Shown in pieces: positions 46,996 through 57,779 of a DNA stretch of 64,000 nt. Made by a program: the position numbers and the translations under genes. This DNA is from Trichobilharzia szidati (lineage: Eukaryota > Platyhelminthes > Trematoda > Strigeidida > Schistosomatidae). The notes below the pieces were generated by a model. It did not search any database, was not told the DNA's origin, and saw only the letters and a list, made by a program, of their open reading frames with translations. The stretch is from assembly GCA_944472155.2 (NCBI GenBank), contig OX235271.1:26978977-27042976 (forward strand), given 5' to 3'. The first letter of the stretch is position 1, and every line of letters begins with the position of its first letter.

Positions 46996-47384
46996 GGTTT
47001 TGGTGAATGATGATTAATCGAACTGACGTTGAACTTGGAATGACTTCAGCAACTGTTTCCGTATGAAGATTTTACGACCGGTTACTGACAGCCGCAAAGT
47101 AATACGAGATGTAAAACTCTTGGGGACGGTCTATCCTAATCCACTTTTCTGACACAAAGTAGAAGTCAACGCCTTATTGCTGTTACATCCCAATTCTCAA
47201 GCAATACGACTTTTCCCTCAGACCTTTTATCACAGTGTAAACGGCTTACATTATAATGGTAACTACTCTTAGTCTAGTCACTATTCAAACAACTTTACTA
47301 GTACGGTACAACCTGCAGGAACATTCGTTTCAACCAGCGTAGGTCATTACGATGTGTAAACCCAATCGCCACGTTCATGTACTA

Positions 47385-47545
47385 GATACGATCTCACCTT
47401 GTAACCAGAAGGTCCTGGGTTCGAACCCCGGAGGGTGCGTACTTCTGAAGAGTCCCACACTAGGACAAAACAGCTGTCCAGTACTCCCAGGTTTTCCAAA
47501 GGTTCTCCAACTGATGTCAGCTTATGATGAAATCCTGTAACCTAC
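47385..47545 (+). repeat. Single-headed tRNA-Thr-like SINE with best hammerhead core
   Basis: GTAACCAGAAGGTCCTGGGT and a B box are followed by CTGAAGA (47445-47451), stem II GTCC/GGAC (47452-47455, 47463-47466) and AAAAC where the core needs GAAAC. Everything else fits a hammerhead, so one base seems to have killed it. The family tail (CAGCTGTCCAGTACTCCCAG) follows. Confidence 0.7.
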
Positions 47546-47828
47546 CAGCTACCCGTTTGATTTGTAACTACTGTTCATCGGGTTAGGTGCTCGACTTCCA
47601 AACACTGGATCACAAGTTCAAACACAGCTCCACCTACCGACGTTTGGACAACCAGATAATATCACCAGCTCCCAACACAATAGGTTTAGCTTACTGCCAA
47701 CTTCATTTCATTTTAGTAATAGTCAGTATGAACTGATGTACTTCTATACAAAGATTCATACTAACCTTTTTATCAATCTGTCCACTTTTACTAAAAACTG
47801 ACAAAGACAATATTTAAGTTAATTATTT

Positions 47829-47834
47829 TTTATT
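47829..47834 (-). terminator. Possible polyadenylation signal of the IDH gene
   Basis: AATAAA on the minus strand about 157 bp beyond the IDH stop codon. Confidence 0.4.
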
Positions 47835-47990
47835 ATGATAACAGTGGAAGAATTCAGTAGAAAACACATGTGCACACAAAACCACTTTTAAACTCCACTC
47901 AAGGTAACCATTAATTACAAAATCAGTAGGAAACAGACGATCGTTGACATTGACATATACATACACATAACAGAATGCTGATTGATAAGA

Positions 47991-48156
47991 TTACATCTGT
48001 TTAAGCTGATCAACAATTGCCTCCAAAAAGTCCATAGTTGTGAGATAGTGTTCTGGTTTCACATTTTTAGATCCATGAATACAGATAGCTAAATCCTTGG
48101 TCATTTTACCTGATTCCACAGTATCCACACAGGCTTTTTCTAAACTATGACAGAAC
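47991..48156 (-). CDS. IDH: NADP-dependent isocitrate dehydrogenase, last exon
   Basis: This exon encodes the C-terminal 54 residues and [35 protein letters not shown] and [18 protein letters not shown]. The first base completes an Arg codon begun in the previous exon. The acceptor is TTTCTACATAG. The closest family pattern is animal IDH2 ([21 protein letters not shown]), which suggests the mitochondrial form, although flukes may have a single type. The enzyme oxidises isocitrate to 2-oxoglutarate and makes NADPH. The helix ending in QLKQM closes the protein. Confidence 0.93.
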
Positions 48157-48619
48157 CTATGTAGAAATATTTTAACGGAGAAAAAAATGAAAAAATAATA
48201 ATAAAGCAATAAAATATGTATCAGAAACTTGAAGTTGAACAAAATGTTATAAATTTGTGAAGTGAACACAGAAGTATTGCACTAATTGTATATCAGTGTA
48301 GAGGCTCCTGTGCGTTGCCAATTACCTCATCTTTTACGTAGACCTGATATCTAGCTGTTGATCAAATGACGGGGGATAAACTGTACAGCAGCTCGCCCTA
48401 TCCTCTTTCATGACTGTGAGGCATAGCCATCGAAAGTGGAAGATATGAAAAGGTTAACTGTCTTTGACCACAGATGTTTATCTTCTATTCCCAATTTTAT
48501 GTGGTATAATATTGTGAGTAACATTCAGATGAGGTACTGAAGTATTAGGTGAGGAGTGTACATCAATCTACGAGGCCATGTGTTGCACACCCCAAACCAT
48601 GGCCTTCCTCGACAGGAAA

Positions 48620-49250
48620 TGTTAGCTGACGACATAATATAAGGTTGTGAAAGAGTTACGGGTGATCAGACTACAACATTGCATCAGTCTACAAAATCTC
48701 TGATAGTTGTTTTGAGCCACAAAGGGAGGTGTAAACTGCGTGGTTTTAGTTTTCAGGATGCTAAGAATCAATGGATGGAGACCATTGGTTATATGGTTAG
48801 AAATTGTGCTCAATAAGGTAGATGCATTCACTCTTTGCATTCTTCTAGATCCATTAAATTCCCCAGGGTTTTTACATGTTGAAACGGTAGAAGTCAACAG
48901 ACTTGGTGAAGGAATGTTTATTTGCAGTTTGGTATCTCTATATAGCCTAATTATGTACACCTTATATTCAACGCACAATTTACACAAATCTTTCGTCTTG
49001 TACTACTTACGACCTTCATACTGTGTTTCTTTGTGTTCCTTTCATGTATCCCATGTATCTCCGCAGCGCTGTATCATTTGCCTTCTTTAATATCAAATGT
49101 ATCTTCCTGCTATCTGATGTTTATATGCCAATGAACATCTCTTTGCATATATGTACTACTGATAAATCCTATCAGTAGCTCTCTCCACAATGTAACTACT
49201 ATCTCTCCCTCACATTTGAATTATTTCTTTTCTCTCTCTCTCTTTGTACT
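48620..49250 (-). mobile_element. Second RTE-like LINE family, decayed 3' part
   Basis: The minus-strand frame MCKLCVEYKVYIIRLYRDTK, LQINIPSPSLL matches the copy at 57780-58650 (MCKLCVEDMVYITSPYGDTK). A palindrome CTACTGATAAATCCTATCAG lies near 49146. This copy lacks the LRWLGHVLRM block kept by the other. Confidence 0.55.
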
Positions 49251-49624
49251 GCTGCGCTTCTGAGCAAAGTTCAGTCAGTCAGTAGGAAAGATTGAAATTT
49301 TCTACAGTGTCTGGCACTAAGAGACTAATACAGCTCACCAATACGTATTTTCGATGGGATGAAAATTCATTTCTGATTGTTTCTACTCCATTTAACGAGA
49401 AGCATAACTTGTCAAACTAACTTCACGATTGACTGACAGCTCAGGTATGTGTGCTGAGTATTAACTGGACATAATTTGAGCAGAAAATCGATCGATAGCA
49501 GATTAATTTAGTGCTAAGTATGTAATTACTATCGGACAAAAACAAAGTAAAGTTTTAGCAAGGTCGAATTCCCCTTAGAAGACGAATTTGTACTGTAGGC
49601 TTAATTATAAAATATAAAATAGAA

Positions 49625-49800
49625 ATTGGGTACTGTGGTAAAGTATAATTCCATTATGGAGAAAATTTATTCGATACAGTCTCACAGTGTTATGCAGTAA
49701 TATTTACTGATGACCTCATTTCGAGCACAATTTATCGCCACTCATAATCATATCAAGTTACTCACACAACTTTCTAACTTCGTTTATATAATTCCATTAC
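49625..49800 (-). repeat. Solo PLE terminal repeat
   Basis: Reading the plus strand: TATAATTCCATTATGGAGAA, CACAGTGTTATGCAGTAATA, TTTACTGATGA and TTTCGAGCACAA. These match the end of the nested PLE (53170-53278) in inverted orientation and the copies at 62.5 and 63.8 kb. Confidence 0.65.
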
Positions 49801-49879
49801 TTTTCATCTCTTGAACAGATTGGCAGCGGTATTATAAGCATAACTGGTTTTAGTGATGAGTCATTCCTGTTGCCCCAGA

Positions 49880-51368
49880 GACGACAGCAGACATGCTGAC
49901 TCCATTATTGCAAAAGGTCTGGAAGGAGGGAAAGGTGCCTACTGACTGGAGGAAAGGTTACCTCGTGAAAATACCAAAAACGGGTGACCTAGGACTCTGC
50001 AAGAACTGGCGAGGAATCATGCTCCTATCGACGCCAAGTACAATCCTGAGTCGCATCATCCTGGAGAGAACAAAGGACGCACTGGATACAGAACTCCGAC
50101 CAGAACAAGCTGGATTCAGGAAAGGCAAATCATATTCTAACCAAATTGCAACTCTACGCATCATCATCCAAAAAAGCATGGAATGGCAATCAAACCCCTA
50201 CCTCAACTTTATAGAATTTGAGAAGGCCTTCGACAGCGTTGACCGTGAAGTAATTTGGAAACCACTCGAGTACTACGGCGTACCCCAAATATTCATCAAC
50301 CTTATTCAACAGCTGTATGACAACGGCACATGTCAAGTGATCCACAGGAGGAAACTCAGCGAGGCGTTTGAAGTAAACACAAGAGTCAGACAAGGGTGCT
50401 TATTATCACCAATGATATTCCTTATTGTGGTGGACTGGATTATGCATCAGACAGTGGGAAACGAGAAGACACGGATATCCTGGACCGATGTGAAGAACCC
50501 AGAAGACCTGGATTTCGCGCGTGGATGATTTATGTTTGGTGTCACACAAAATCGAAGACTTACAGGCGAAAACCGACAAACTGGTCGAAGAAGCAACCGG
50601 TGAAGACAGGACTCCAGGTGAACATAGACAAGATGGAGGTTATGAAAATAACCAACCAACAACAATAACAGCAGCAACATCCAGCGCCAATCACCATCAA
50701 CGAGAGGGATCTGTAAGAGGTTACTTCATTCACTTATCCAGCTAGTCAGCATTTTCTCAACTACAGGAGGAACGGACGGACGAGGATGTCAAATCGAGCG
50801 AGAATCGGGAAGGCGAGAAACACATTCATCAACCTGAAACCAATCTGGAAATCTTCCGCTGTCACTCAGCCTGCATCAACAGCAAAGTGATTCGGATTTT
50901 GAATACAAACGTCAATTCACTTCTTCCATACGGATCAGAAACTTGGCGGCGGGTCACAAAGAATATTTCCAACAGCCTGTTGCAGACCTTTATCAACAGC
51001 TGTCTTCGTTCTATACTGAAGATCAGATGGCCGGAAAGAATCACCAACAAGAAACTATGGGAACAAGCAAAACAAGAACCAATCGCCCAACGAATATGCA
51101 GGAGAAAGTGGAGATGGATTGGACACTCGCTGAGGAGACCGCTGGGTGACATCGCGAGTCAGGCCAGTGCTCGAGTGGAAGCTGGAAGGGAAGCGGCGAG
51201 TGGGTCGTCCAAGGATGACATGGAGGAGATGGTGTGAAGAGGAACTGAAACAGTATGGACTAACATAGATACAGGTGAAAAGTACAGCAGAAGAAAGAAA
51301 CAAGTGGAGGTGTGCAGTTGAAACCCTATGTTCCACTAGGAACCCAAGGGAAAAATAATAATAATACA
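49880..51368 (+). mobile_element. RTE LINE, RT to 3' tail, FADD frameshift
   Basis: A plus-strand frame open for 211 codons: LTPLLQKVWKEGKVPTDWRK, GDLGLCKNWRGIMLLSTPST, RPEQAGFRKGKSYSNQIATL, YLNFIEFEKAFDSVDREVIW, RQGCLLSPMIFLIVVDWIM and PEDLDFA. The FADD motif is broken by the 4-base insertion (50513-50530) shared with two other copies. The next frame continues DDLCLVSHKIEDLQAKTDKL, and the last RRKWRWIGHSLRRPLGDIAS block precedes the tail CTATGTTCCACTAGGAACCC and AATAATAATAA. It lacks the endonuclease. It is one of the better preserved copies. Confidence 0.88.
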
Positions 51369-51594
51369 TTTCTGTTGCATGTGAAGAAAAATTCAGTAAT
51401 CAACCTGTCTCTCTATCTACCTATATTGCTGCGCTAAAAGACGGGATTAGTAGACTAAAGACCGCCAGCTCATATTCCACTGTAACCCAGGTATTTATTT
51501 CATCTTCAGTCATGACACATTATAACTCATAATCGGATATTTTAAAGCTAGTTTAAGTTTGAAATTGTGCAGACTGTCAATTCGAACTTTGAAG

Positions 51595-51720
51595 TCTATA
51601 TCAGATATGTTTATTTGATACATATAACACACAGTGATACGGTATATTCATAACTGGATGACGTTTCGACTACAAGCGCATTATTGATAATCATATCAGT
51701 GTACTCACACAATTTCATAA
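51595..51720 (-). repeat. Solo PLE terminal repeat
   Basis: TAACACACAGTGATACGGTA, ACTGGATGACGTTTCGA and TAATCATATCAGTG are the inverted end of the same PLE family. Confidence 0.55.
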
Positions 51721-51744
51721 TTTTGCTCTGTACGTATTTTTTCT

Positions 51745-52338
51745 CTCACCCTTGTCATTCAGATGACAACCTTGAGGACAATTTATGTCTAATGTTACAT
51801 AAATTCGAAGACTTACAGGCAAAAACCAACAAACTGGCAGAAGACACACGACAAAGACAGGAATTCAAAAAGTGGACATAAAGAAAGCGACGGTGATGAA
51901 AATAAGCAACCACCTACACAATCAACAACAATAACAAGCACCAGTCACTATCAACGGAAGAAATTTGGAAGAGGTCACTCCCTTCACTTATCTGCACAGC
52001 ATAGTTTCAACTAAAGGCAGTTGGCACATATGACAATGTCATAACTGGCCAGAATCAGAAAGCCAAATGCAGAACTTCGTCACTCAGAAATCAGTTTGTG
52101 AATCTACTACACTCAGCAGAAAAAACAAAATTCTGATTTTCAACATCAATGTTAAATCAGTCAGTCAGTCAGCCACTTCTATATGGCTCAGAAACTTGGT
52201 TCATGAGTCGCCAAAACCATTTCTGACAGACTACTGAAGACTTTCATCAGTGAGTACTTTCACTAGCTCCATACTGAAGATCAGATGGCTGGTCAGAATG
52301 AATTAGCAGCTAGAAAGTCTGGGAGTGAACTGACTAAT
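51745..52338 (+). mobile_element. RTE LINE relic, 5' piece (split by a PLE)
   Basis: It starts after the catalytic motif (DNLCLMLHKFEDLQAKTNKL), continues through CACCAGTCACTATCAACGGA, and breaks at ACTAAT (52333-52338). The LINE resumes at 53279. Confidence 0.75.
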
Positions 52339-53278
52339 TATCCCATCCTATGTCAGTGAAAATAGGATCGGTGAAATGTTTAAATGACAGAGCACAAAAA
52401 TTAAGTAGTACCAAAGAAAATCTAAAACAGGAACTGATACACATAAAAGAAGCTTTGGAACTTAATAATTACCCGGATAAATTAATCAAGAAATATGTAA
52501 GGAAATGTAAAAATAAAATAAATAATGATAGTAGCGATAATAATAATAATAACAATAATAATAACAATAATATTAATGATGACACCAACAATAAGGAATC
52601 TAAATCGTCAGTAGTAATTCCATACAAGGAATGAACCTCGGAAACCTTACGCAGAATTCTTAACAAGGCAGGAATAAAAGTGGTATTCAAACCCACAAAC
52701 TCAATTAGAAACAAGCTTTGTCGGTTAAAGGATCCTGTAGAGCCTTTAAAACAAAACAATTTAGTCTATCTAATACCCTGCGATGATTGTCGGGTCAAAT
52801 ACATAGGTCAAACTAGTAGAACAGGTGCAGTCAGACTAGCTGAACATAAAAAATCTTAGCAAAATCTAGATTGGTTGACCCTAATAAGGTAAGAAATCTA
52901 GAGAATAGTTCAGCCGTAGATAGCACTCACTACATGCAATTACACACAACCATAAAATAGGATTGGATAGGATGACAGTTTTAGAATCTAATGTAACAGG
53001 GTGGAGGAAGAGATTGATAACAGAAGCTTTGTTTATCGAATCAACTGCAAATACATGTAATAGGAATGATTCATCACCTCTCCCCGATATCTGGAAAATT
53101 CTACTACCCCAACGACGACAAATAGGAGAAGACAAAGAAAACTATAAAACTCAAGTTTCGAAATCGTGTGATTACAATTGATATGATTATGAACAATGAA
53201 TTTTGTTCGAAACGTCATCCAGTAAATAATACTGTTTCACTGTTTGATATATCAAATAAACAAACTAATATGGAATTA
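52339..53278 (+). mobile_element. Penelope-like element nested in the RTE relic
   Basis: A 940-bp insert flanked by ACTAAT (52333-52338 and 53279-53284). It encodes ELIHIKEALELNNYPDKLIK, a poly-Asn run, SSVVIPYKE, a stop, then (same region) AGIKVVFKPTNSIRNKL, NNLVYLIPCDDCRVKYIGQT and SRTGAVRLAEHKKS, which is the GIY-YIG domain. The end carries GATATGATTATGAACAATGA, TTCGAAACGTCATCCAG and TTTGATATATC. It is 5'-truncated. It shows what the short solo terminal repeats elsewhere derive from. Confidence 0.88.
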
Positions 53279-53284
53279 ACTAAT

Positions 53285-53560
53285 CAACAACCTATTGCCC
53301 AATAAATATGCAGAAAGAAACCAAGATGGATTGGATACAGGCTGATGAGCCTGTTGAGTGACATCTCATGCCAGGCCATCGCTGGAGTGGAATCCGGATG
53401 AGAAACGACGACTTGGGCATGCGAGGGTGATATGATGGAGATGAGACGCTATAAGTGGTCTTAGAGTCAGCTAAAGAGAACTTCAGAAAGCAGGACAAAA
53501 TGGAGATGTTATGTTGAAGTCCCGTGTTTCACTTAGAACCCAAGGGAATAATAATAATAG
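53285..53560 (+). mobile_element. RTE LINE relic, 3' piece
   Basis: It continues CAACAACCTATTGCCCAATA and ATGCAGAAAGAAACCAAGAT, then the tail GTCCCGTGTTTCACTTAGAA and GGGAATAATAATAATAG. It joins seamlessly to 52338 when the PLE is removed. Confidence 0.75.
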
Positions 53561-53734
53561 GACATATTGATCAAAATTAATTAGAAAAAAGGAAAATTAT
53601 GCATCATAAAATTTCATTAACAAACTTAAAGTGGACACTTACAAGGTGGGAAAAAGGTAACTAATCAGTTCACTATTTTACTTTATAGAGCTAGATCAGT
53701 GAACCCGGATCATGGAACAAGTGTTTTATGTTCT

Positions 53735-53980
53735 ACTCGCTATTTTTTTAATTTCTTCACATTCCTAGCGGAACATAGGGCTTCAAGCTAGAGGCTTGAA
53801 GTTTCTGTAGCAGTGTTTATTTTACAGGATGGGGTTGCTAGCCTCATGCCCAACCTTTCCTTTTCACCAGCTTTAGTTTTGGCTTAGCGAGGTAAAGGAG
53901 TGCGCCGCACGGGGATCGAACCCCGGACCCTGTGCATGGTGGGCGAGCGTCCTAACCCCTATGCCACCGACGCACTCTAC
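53735..53980 (-). repeat. tRNA-Glu-like SINE with RTE-type tail
   Basis: On the minus strand: GCGTCGGTGGCATAGGGGTT, AGGACGCTCGCCCACC, GGTCCGGGGTTCGATCCCCG, then the CTTCAAGCCTCTAGCTTGAAG hairpin and CCCTATGTTCCGCTAGGAAT. It is the best-kept copy of this SINE. Confidence 0.8.
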
Positions 53981-54029
53981 TCGCTATAAGCCACATTTGT
54001 TTTGTGAGGGCTGATGATACAACTCAGTT

Positions 54030-54125
54030 GCTCACACTGAGACAGGTGGAGTGGGATTCGAATCCGGGGTCTACTGGGCGAAAATTGATAATTGAACCAT
54101 AAACACTGATTCGCACCTGTTGTTA
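54030..54125 (-). repeat. Weak tRNA-like fragment
   Basis: The minus strand has GACCCCGGATTCGAATCCCA, a B-box-like string, within GC-richer DNA. Similar weak strings occur at about 47575-47640 and 55985-56070. The family is unknown. Confidence 0.35.
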
Positions 54126-54261
54126 CAGGATAATTTATAATCAAGTAATCAATTATTTACATAATTTACTCTTACTGTAGGAAAAGGTAAGGGAAAACTA
54201 CTTTTAACCGATCGTGTTAGAGTCTAATGATAATCATGCTGAGCCACGGTTTCCTTTATGA

Positions 54262-54450
54262 CGATGTACGTCGGTGGCACGGAGGTTAGGACTCTCGCCG
54301 ACCATGTACATGGTCCGGGGTTCGATCCCCAGCCGACTCACACCTGGTATCAATGGTCACAGCCTGCAAAATTTGGGCTACCGATATCATGTATGCTGAA
54401 AATTCCATACATGTGCCAAAAATACGGTGTGGAATCAAGCTATAATCAAA
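54262..54450 (+). repeat. tRNA-Glu-like SINE, tail type 2
   Basis: The head has GTCGGTGGCACGGAGGTTAG, a perfect small hairpin GACCATGTACATGGTC and GGGGTTCGATCCCC. The tail has ACCTGGTATCAATGGTC, TTTGGGCTACCGATATCAT and GTGTGGAATCAAGC. It is the same as 1490-1665. Confidence 0.75.
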
Positions 54451-54639
54451 ACCATAACTAAAAATGATATAGGGGATTAGGCTGGAGAAGAGTTAGGGAT
54501 GGTCAAATCGAACCGTAGCATTAGCTCATAAAGTTTTTCAATTGTTTGTTTGAGCCAGACACATTGGGAATTGTGGACAATAAGACCCATTAGCTTGAGA
54601 CTTAGTAATACGTCTCAAAATTGTTCTCAATGACGCAGA

Positions 54640-55270
54640 TGAATTCACTCTTTGCAGTTTCCCAGATCGGGGGTGGGTGCCTTGCGCTGCGGGTTGGCCA
54701 CCCCTCCCCACACCTCTTGAAATGCTCCCATATGACCGGGCGTCTTACATAGCCTCTCCTGAGGAAATCCTACTCACAGCCTTCACGTGGCGGAGGTGTT
54801 TTTCACCAAAGTGAGAGGGTGAAAGCGGATGCCCAGCACTCTTCACCGGGTTGACTGTCCATTGGATGACAGTCTAGGGGAGATGGCTAAATCCTGATTC
54901 CAAACCTCCAACGACTGGCGTATGAAGCTCACTGGAGCTCACCGGCTGACGTATGGACAAAGGGCTTGTTGGATGTCCTGGATGTCTGGCCCCATTCAAA
55001 AAGGCGTATGAAGCGAACTCCGGTCACCGGCTGCCAATGGATAGTGGACTCCCTACTCCACTCCTACTTCCTTGCAGGTCACACTTGGTTGTGTAAGGGC
55101 TAGAGCTGCACTCTCAAACAAAAGGCCGAGCGATTCTGAGGACATCACTCGTACCAAATTCCCATGAAACTTCATGAACTCTCTTGCATCAGATCGCCGC
55201 GCGTGGGCAGCGATGATTCGAGATGTTCATGAAGCCGGGTCATCCTCCCGTAGGAAATAGCCGAAGTAAA
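54640..55270 (+). repeat. GC-rich repeat-like segment with LINE C-terminus
   Basis: Base composition is clearly richer in G and C than its surroundings. It holds CTGCGGGTTGGCCACCCCTC, two near-repeats of GGCGTATGAAG followed by CACCGGCTG (about 54914 and 55002), and ends with a short frame SLASDRRAWAAMIRDVHEAG then SSSRRK and a stop (about 55184-55262), which looks like the end of a LINE protein. The class is uncertain. Confidence 0.45.
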
Positions 55271-55409
55271 GTAAAAAGTAAGTATTAGGTTGTCATGTTT
55301 CTCTGAGTTATTATTTTTTCTTCAGTACATCTCTGCTCTTTATAGTTCTTATGAATTTTCCTCTTCTCCTCTCTTTACCGGGCCTACCATAGGCTGATCA
55401 AGGTTTAGG

Positions 55410-55492
55410 ACTTAGTCGACAGGAAGTCGAACCAGAACCACGTGCGTGGCTGGTGAGCATTCCTTCCACTGAACCACCGACGCGCATACATA
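55410..55492 (-). repeat. tRNA-Glu-like SINE head
   Basis: The minus strand GCGCGTCGGTGGTTCAGTGG through GCACGTGGTTCTGGTTCGAC resembles the SINE head. No tail is seen. Confidence 0.5.
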
Positions 55493-55588
55493 ACACAACA
55501 TAAATATATGAAAACTTAATGATACAAAATATTTAGAAATTTTTAATTATAATCGTCAGTTAATAAGTTTGTACACACTGAAAACTCA

Positions 55589-55840
<252 letters not shown>

Positions 55841-56344
55841 TTAGATCAATTAAATACCGAAATAGTTAACCCCATTTTTCTTCGTATAATGTGAGACTAC
55901 ACAGTGACATTGTGGATAACCCTTCAACCTGTTTGGAAAAAACAGTCACTTGGTTTGCCATGTAGTTGGCGTTGAACCGTACCCTTTGGTGTGACGATTA
56001 ATGATACTACCTGGATGCTTAAGACTTGACATATGAGGCCGAGTTCGAATCCATAACTCACTAGTCAGAAGTCGAAAGCCTACAGGAGTGTGTTACAATT
56101 CTCCTTCTTCGGTACTGAAGTGTTATCAGTCAGACTCATAAACTTGAAACTTACCTAGTCCACAGAGATTTCAGTAATTCTTATACAGCAGGTGAGATTC
56201 GTTGTCATAAAAGTTAGTATGAATATAATTAGACATTTACACTTCTCAAAATATAGTTATTAAACCATCATACTATGTCAACCCTTGGCACTACTAAAAT
56301 AAATAAGCATATTACTTTCTGCAAAGTCTTGAAGGATTATTCTT

Positions 56345-56760
56345 GTTATCACTATTCACTCCTTGAATCCAGAGTGGTAACACAAGGCCTATGGAGTAGA
56401 TTTTTATCCCAATATGTCCTCGGCAACCACTTTCAAATGGTTCAATGACTGTCGATAGATTTCAGTCTCTTCCTCCTCCTCACATAAACTCTTCCATATG
56501 ACCCTAAGACACCTTACTCATCGCTTTCGATTCGAGTTATACTCAACGGTTCCCTCAGAGTATATTGAATCCATTTCTGCATTTGTTGGGCATTAGGTTC
56601 TTCGCTGATTCTCTGCCAGTTTTTTTCACATTTATGATTTCTGGTCAACCACCTAATCTTCATTATTGAGCAGAGGCAGGCATTGACGAAAGTCTGTAGT
56701 ACGTTGTTGGAAATGATTCTGCTAATGCGTCAAGTCTATGAACCATTTTTTAGGTCAGGA
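56345..56760 (-). mobile_element. RTE 3' end, decayed
   Basis: On the plus strand: CTTGAATCCAGAGTGGTAAC, TTCATTATTGAGCAGAGGCA and TGACGAAAGTCTGTAG. It follows the RTE C-terminal region and tail in reverse, much mutated. Confidence 0.6.
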
Positions 56761-56841
56761 GGTAACATGATTTTTTCCTCACGTGACTTGTAAGCAAGAC
56801 GTTTGACTCTAACGTAGATTAGCAGTCAGGTCAGTGGAGGA

Positions 56842-57020
56842 GTGAGTCGGCCGGGGATTGAACCCCGGACAAAACATGCGTAGTCGGCGAGGATTCTACC
56901 GTCGTGCCACCAGTGCACTAAGTTTGGGAATCATAGGCAGTACGCATCCGCTGGGCTTCGAACCCAGGACCTTTTGGTTACAAGGCAAGCTCGTTTACCA
57001 TTCAGCCACTGGGACCCAAT
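56842..57020 (-). repeat. Two adjoining minus-strand SINE heads
   Basis: Positions 56842-56925 carry the tRNA-Glu-like head (complement of GTCGGCCGGGGATTGAACCC). Positions 56926-57020 carry the tRNA-Thr-like head (complement GGCTGAATGGTAAACGAGCT, GTAACCAAAAGGTCCTGGGT). The two families sit side by side in the same orientation. Confidence 0.65.
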
Positions 57021-57544
57021 TTATCTAATATTACAGTTGAGTTTCCTTTGACTGATTTAGTAATTATTATATCCATGTTATTTTTAAGGTTTTTTAGGGC
57101 TTATATGTCTGGCTTTGTCAAGTTAGGCTTTCCTCTATTTTGTGATTTGAATGTCAATGAACATCAAGATTGTACTTCACAGGTGCCATTGTTTTGTGTG
57201 TATCGCATTAAGTACTATTTCTATTTTAGGAATAATATTCTCAAAGTTTCAGCTTGTCTACTGCTACATTGAAATTTAATCCTTTTTTCGAATACATTTC
57301 TTTCTGTAGAACTTAACACATGTGTTGGGCGATTGATAATCCACTTTGATTAATCGATCATCGAGGACTTTATATTGCTAGTCTCATTGTTCTCAGATGG
57401 AGATTTCTCCTCTAATAGTTTATTGAACTTTCTGATTTGAGTATTTTTTTAGACATCTTGAATGCAGCTGATTTGGCATTGCTAGAGAGGACTGCGTCAT
57501 AAGATCGTAATCCCTGTCGATAACTGTCTCCATTAATTTATGTT

Positions 57545-57645
57545 ATTTTTTTATTCCTTTACGTTCCCAGTGGAACATAGGGCTTCAAATGAGAGGCTTG
57601 AAGTTTTTTAGACGGTGTACTCGCGCTCTTAGCCTGTTAGGACTG
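57545..57645 (-). repeat. SINE or RTE tail only
   Basis: ACGTTCCCAGTGGAACATAG followed by GGCTTCAAATGAGAGGCTTG is the RTE-type SINE tail on the minus strand. No tRNA-like head follows. Confidence 0.6.
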
Positions 57646-57779
57646 GAGTTCGTAGACGTAGATATTTAGGTAGGATTTCATTTTTCAAGCATTGAACATT
57701 GAAATTACAATGATTTTTGTATCTTGCTTCAGTTTGCGAAAATCCCGTGAGTTTACCGATTAGTCTTCGAACATGAAGA

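Noticed and set aside
52463..52650. Asn-rich host protein
   Set aside because: The frame lies inside the nested PLE and is followed by its GIY-YIG domain.
56926..57020. A functional minus-strand tRNA-Thr gene
   Set aside because: No acceptor stem closes; the sequence is one of many copies of the SINE head.
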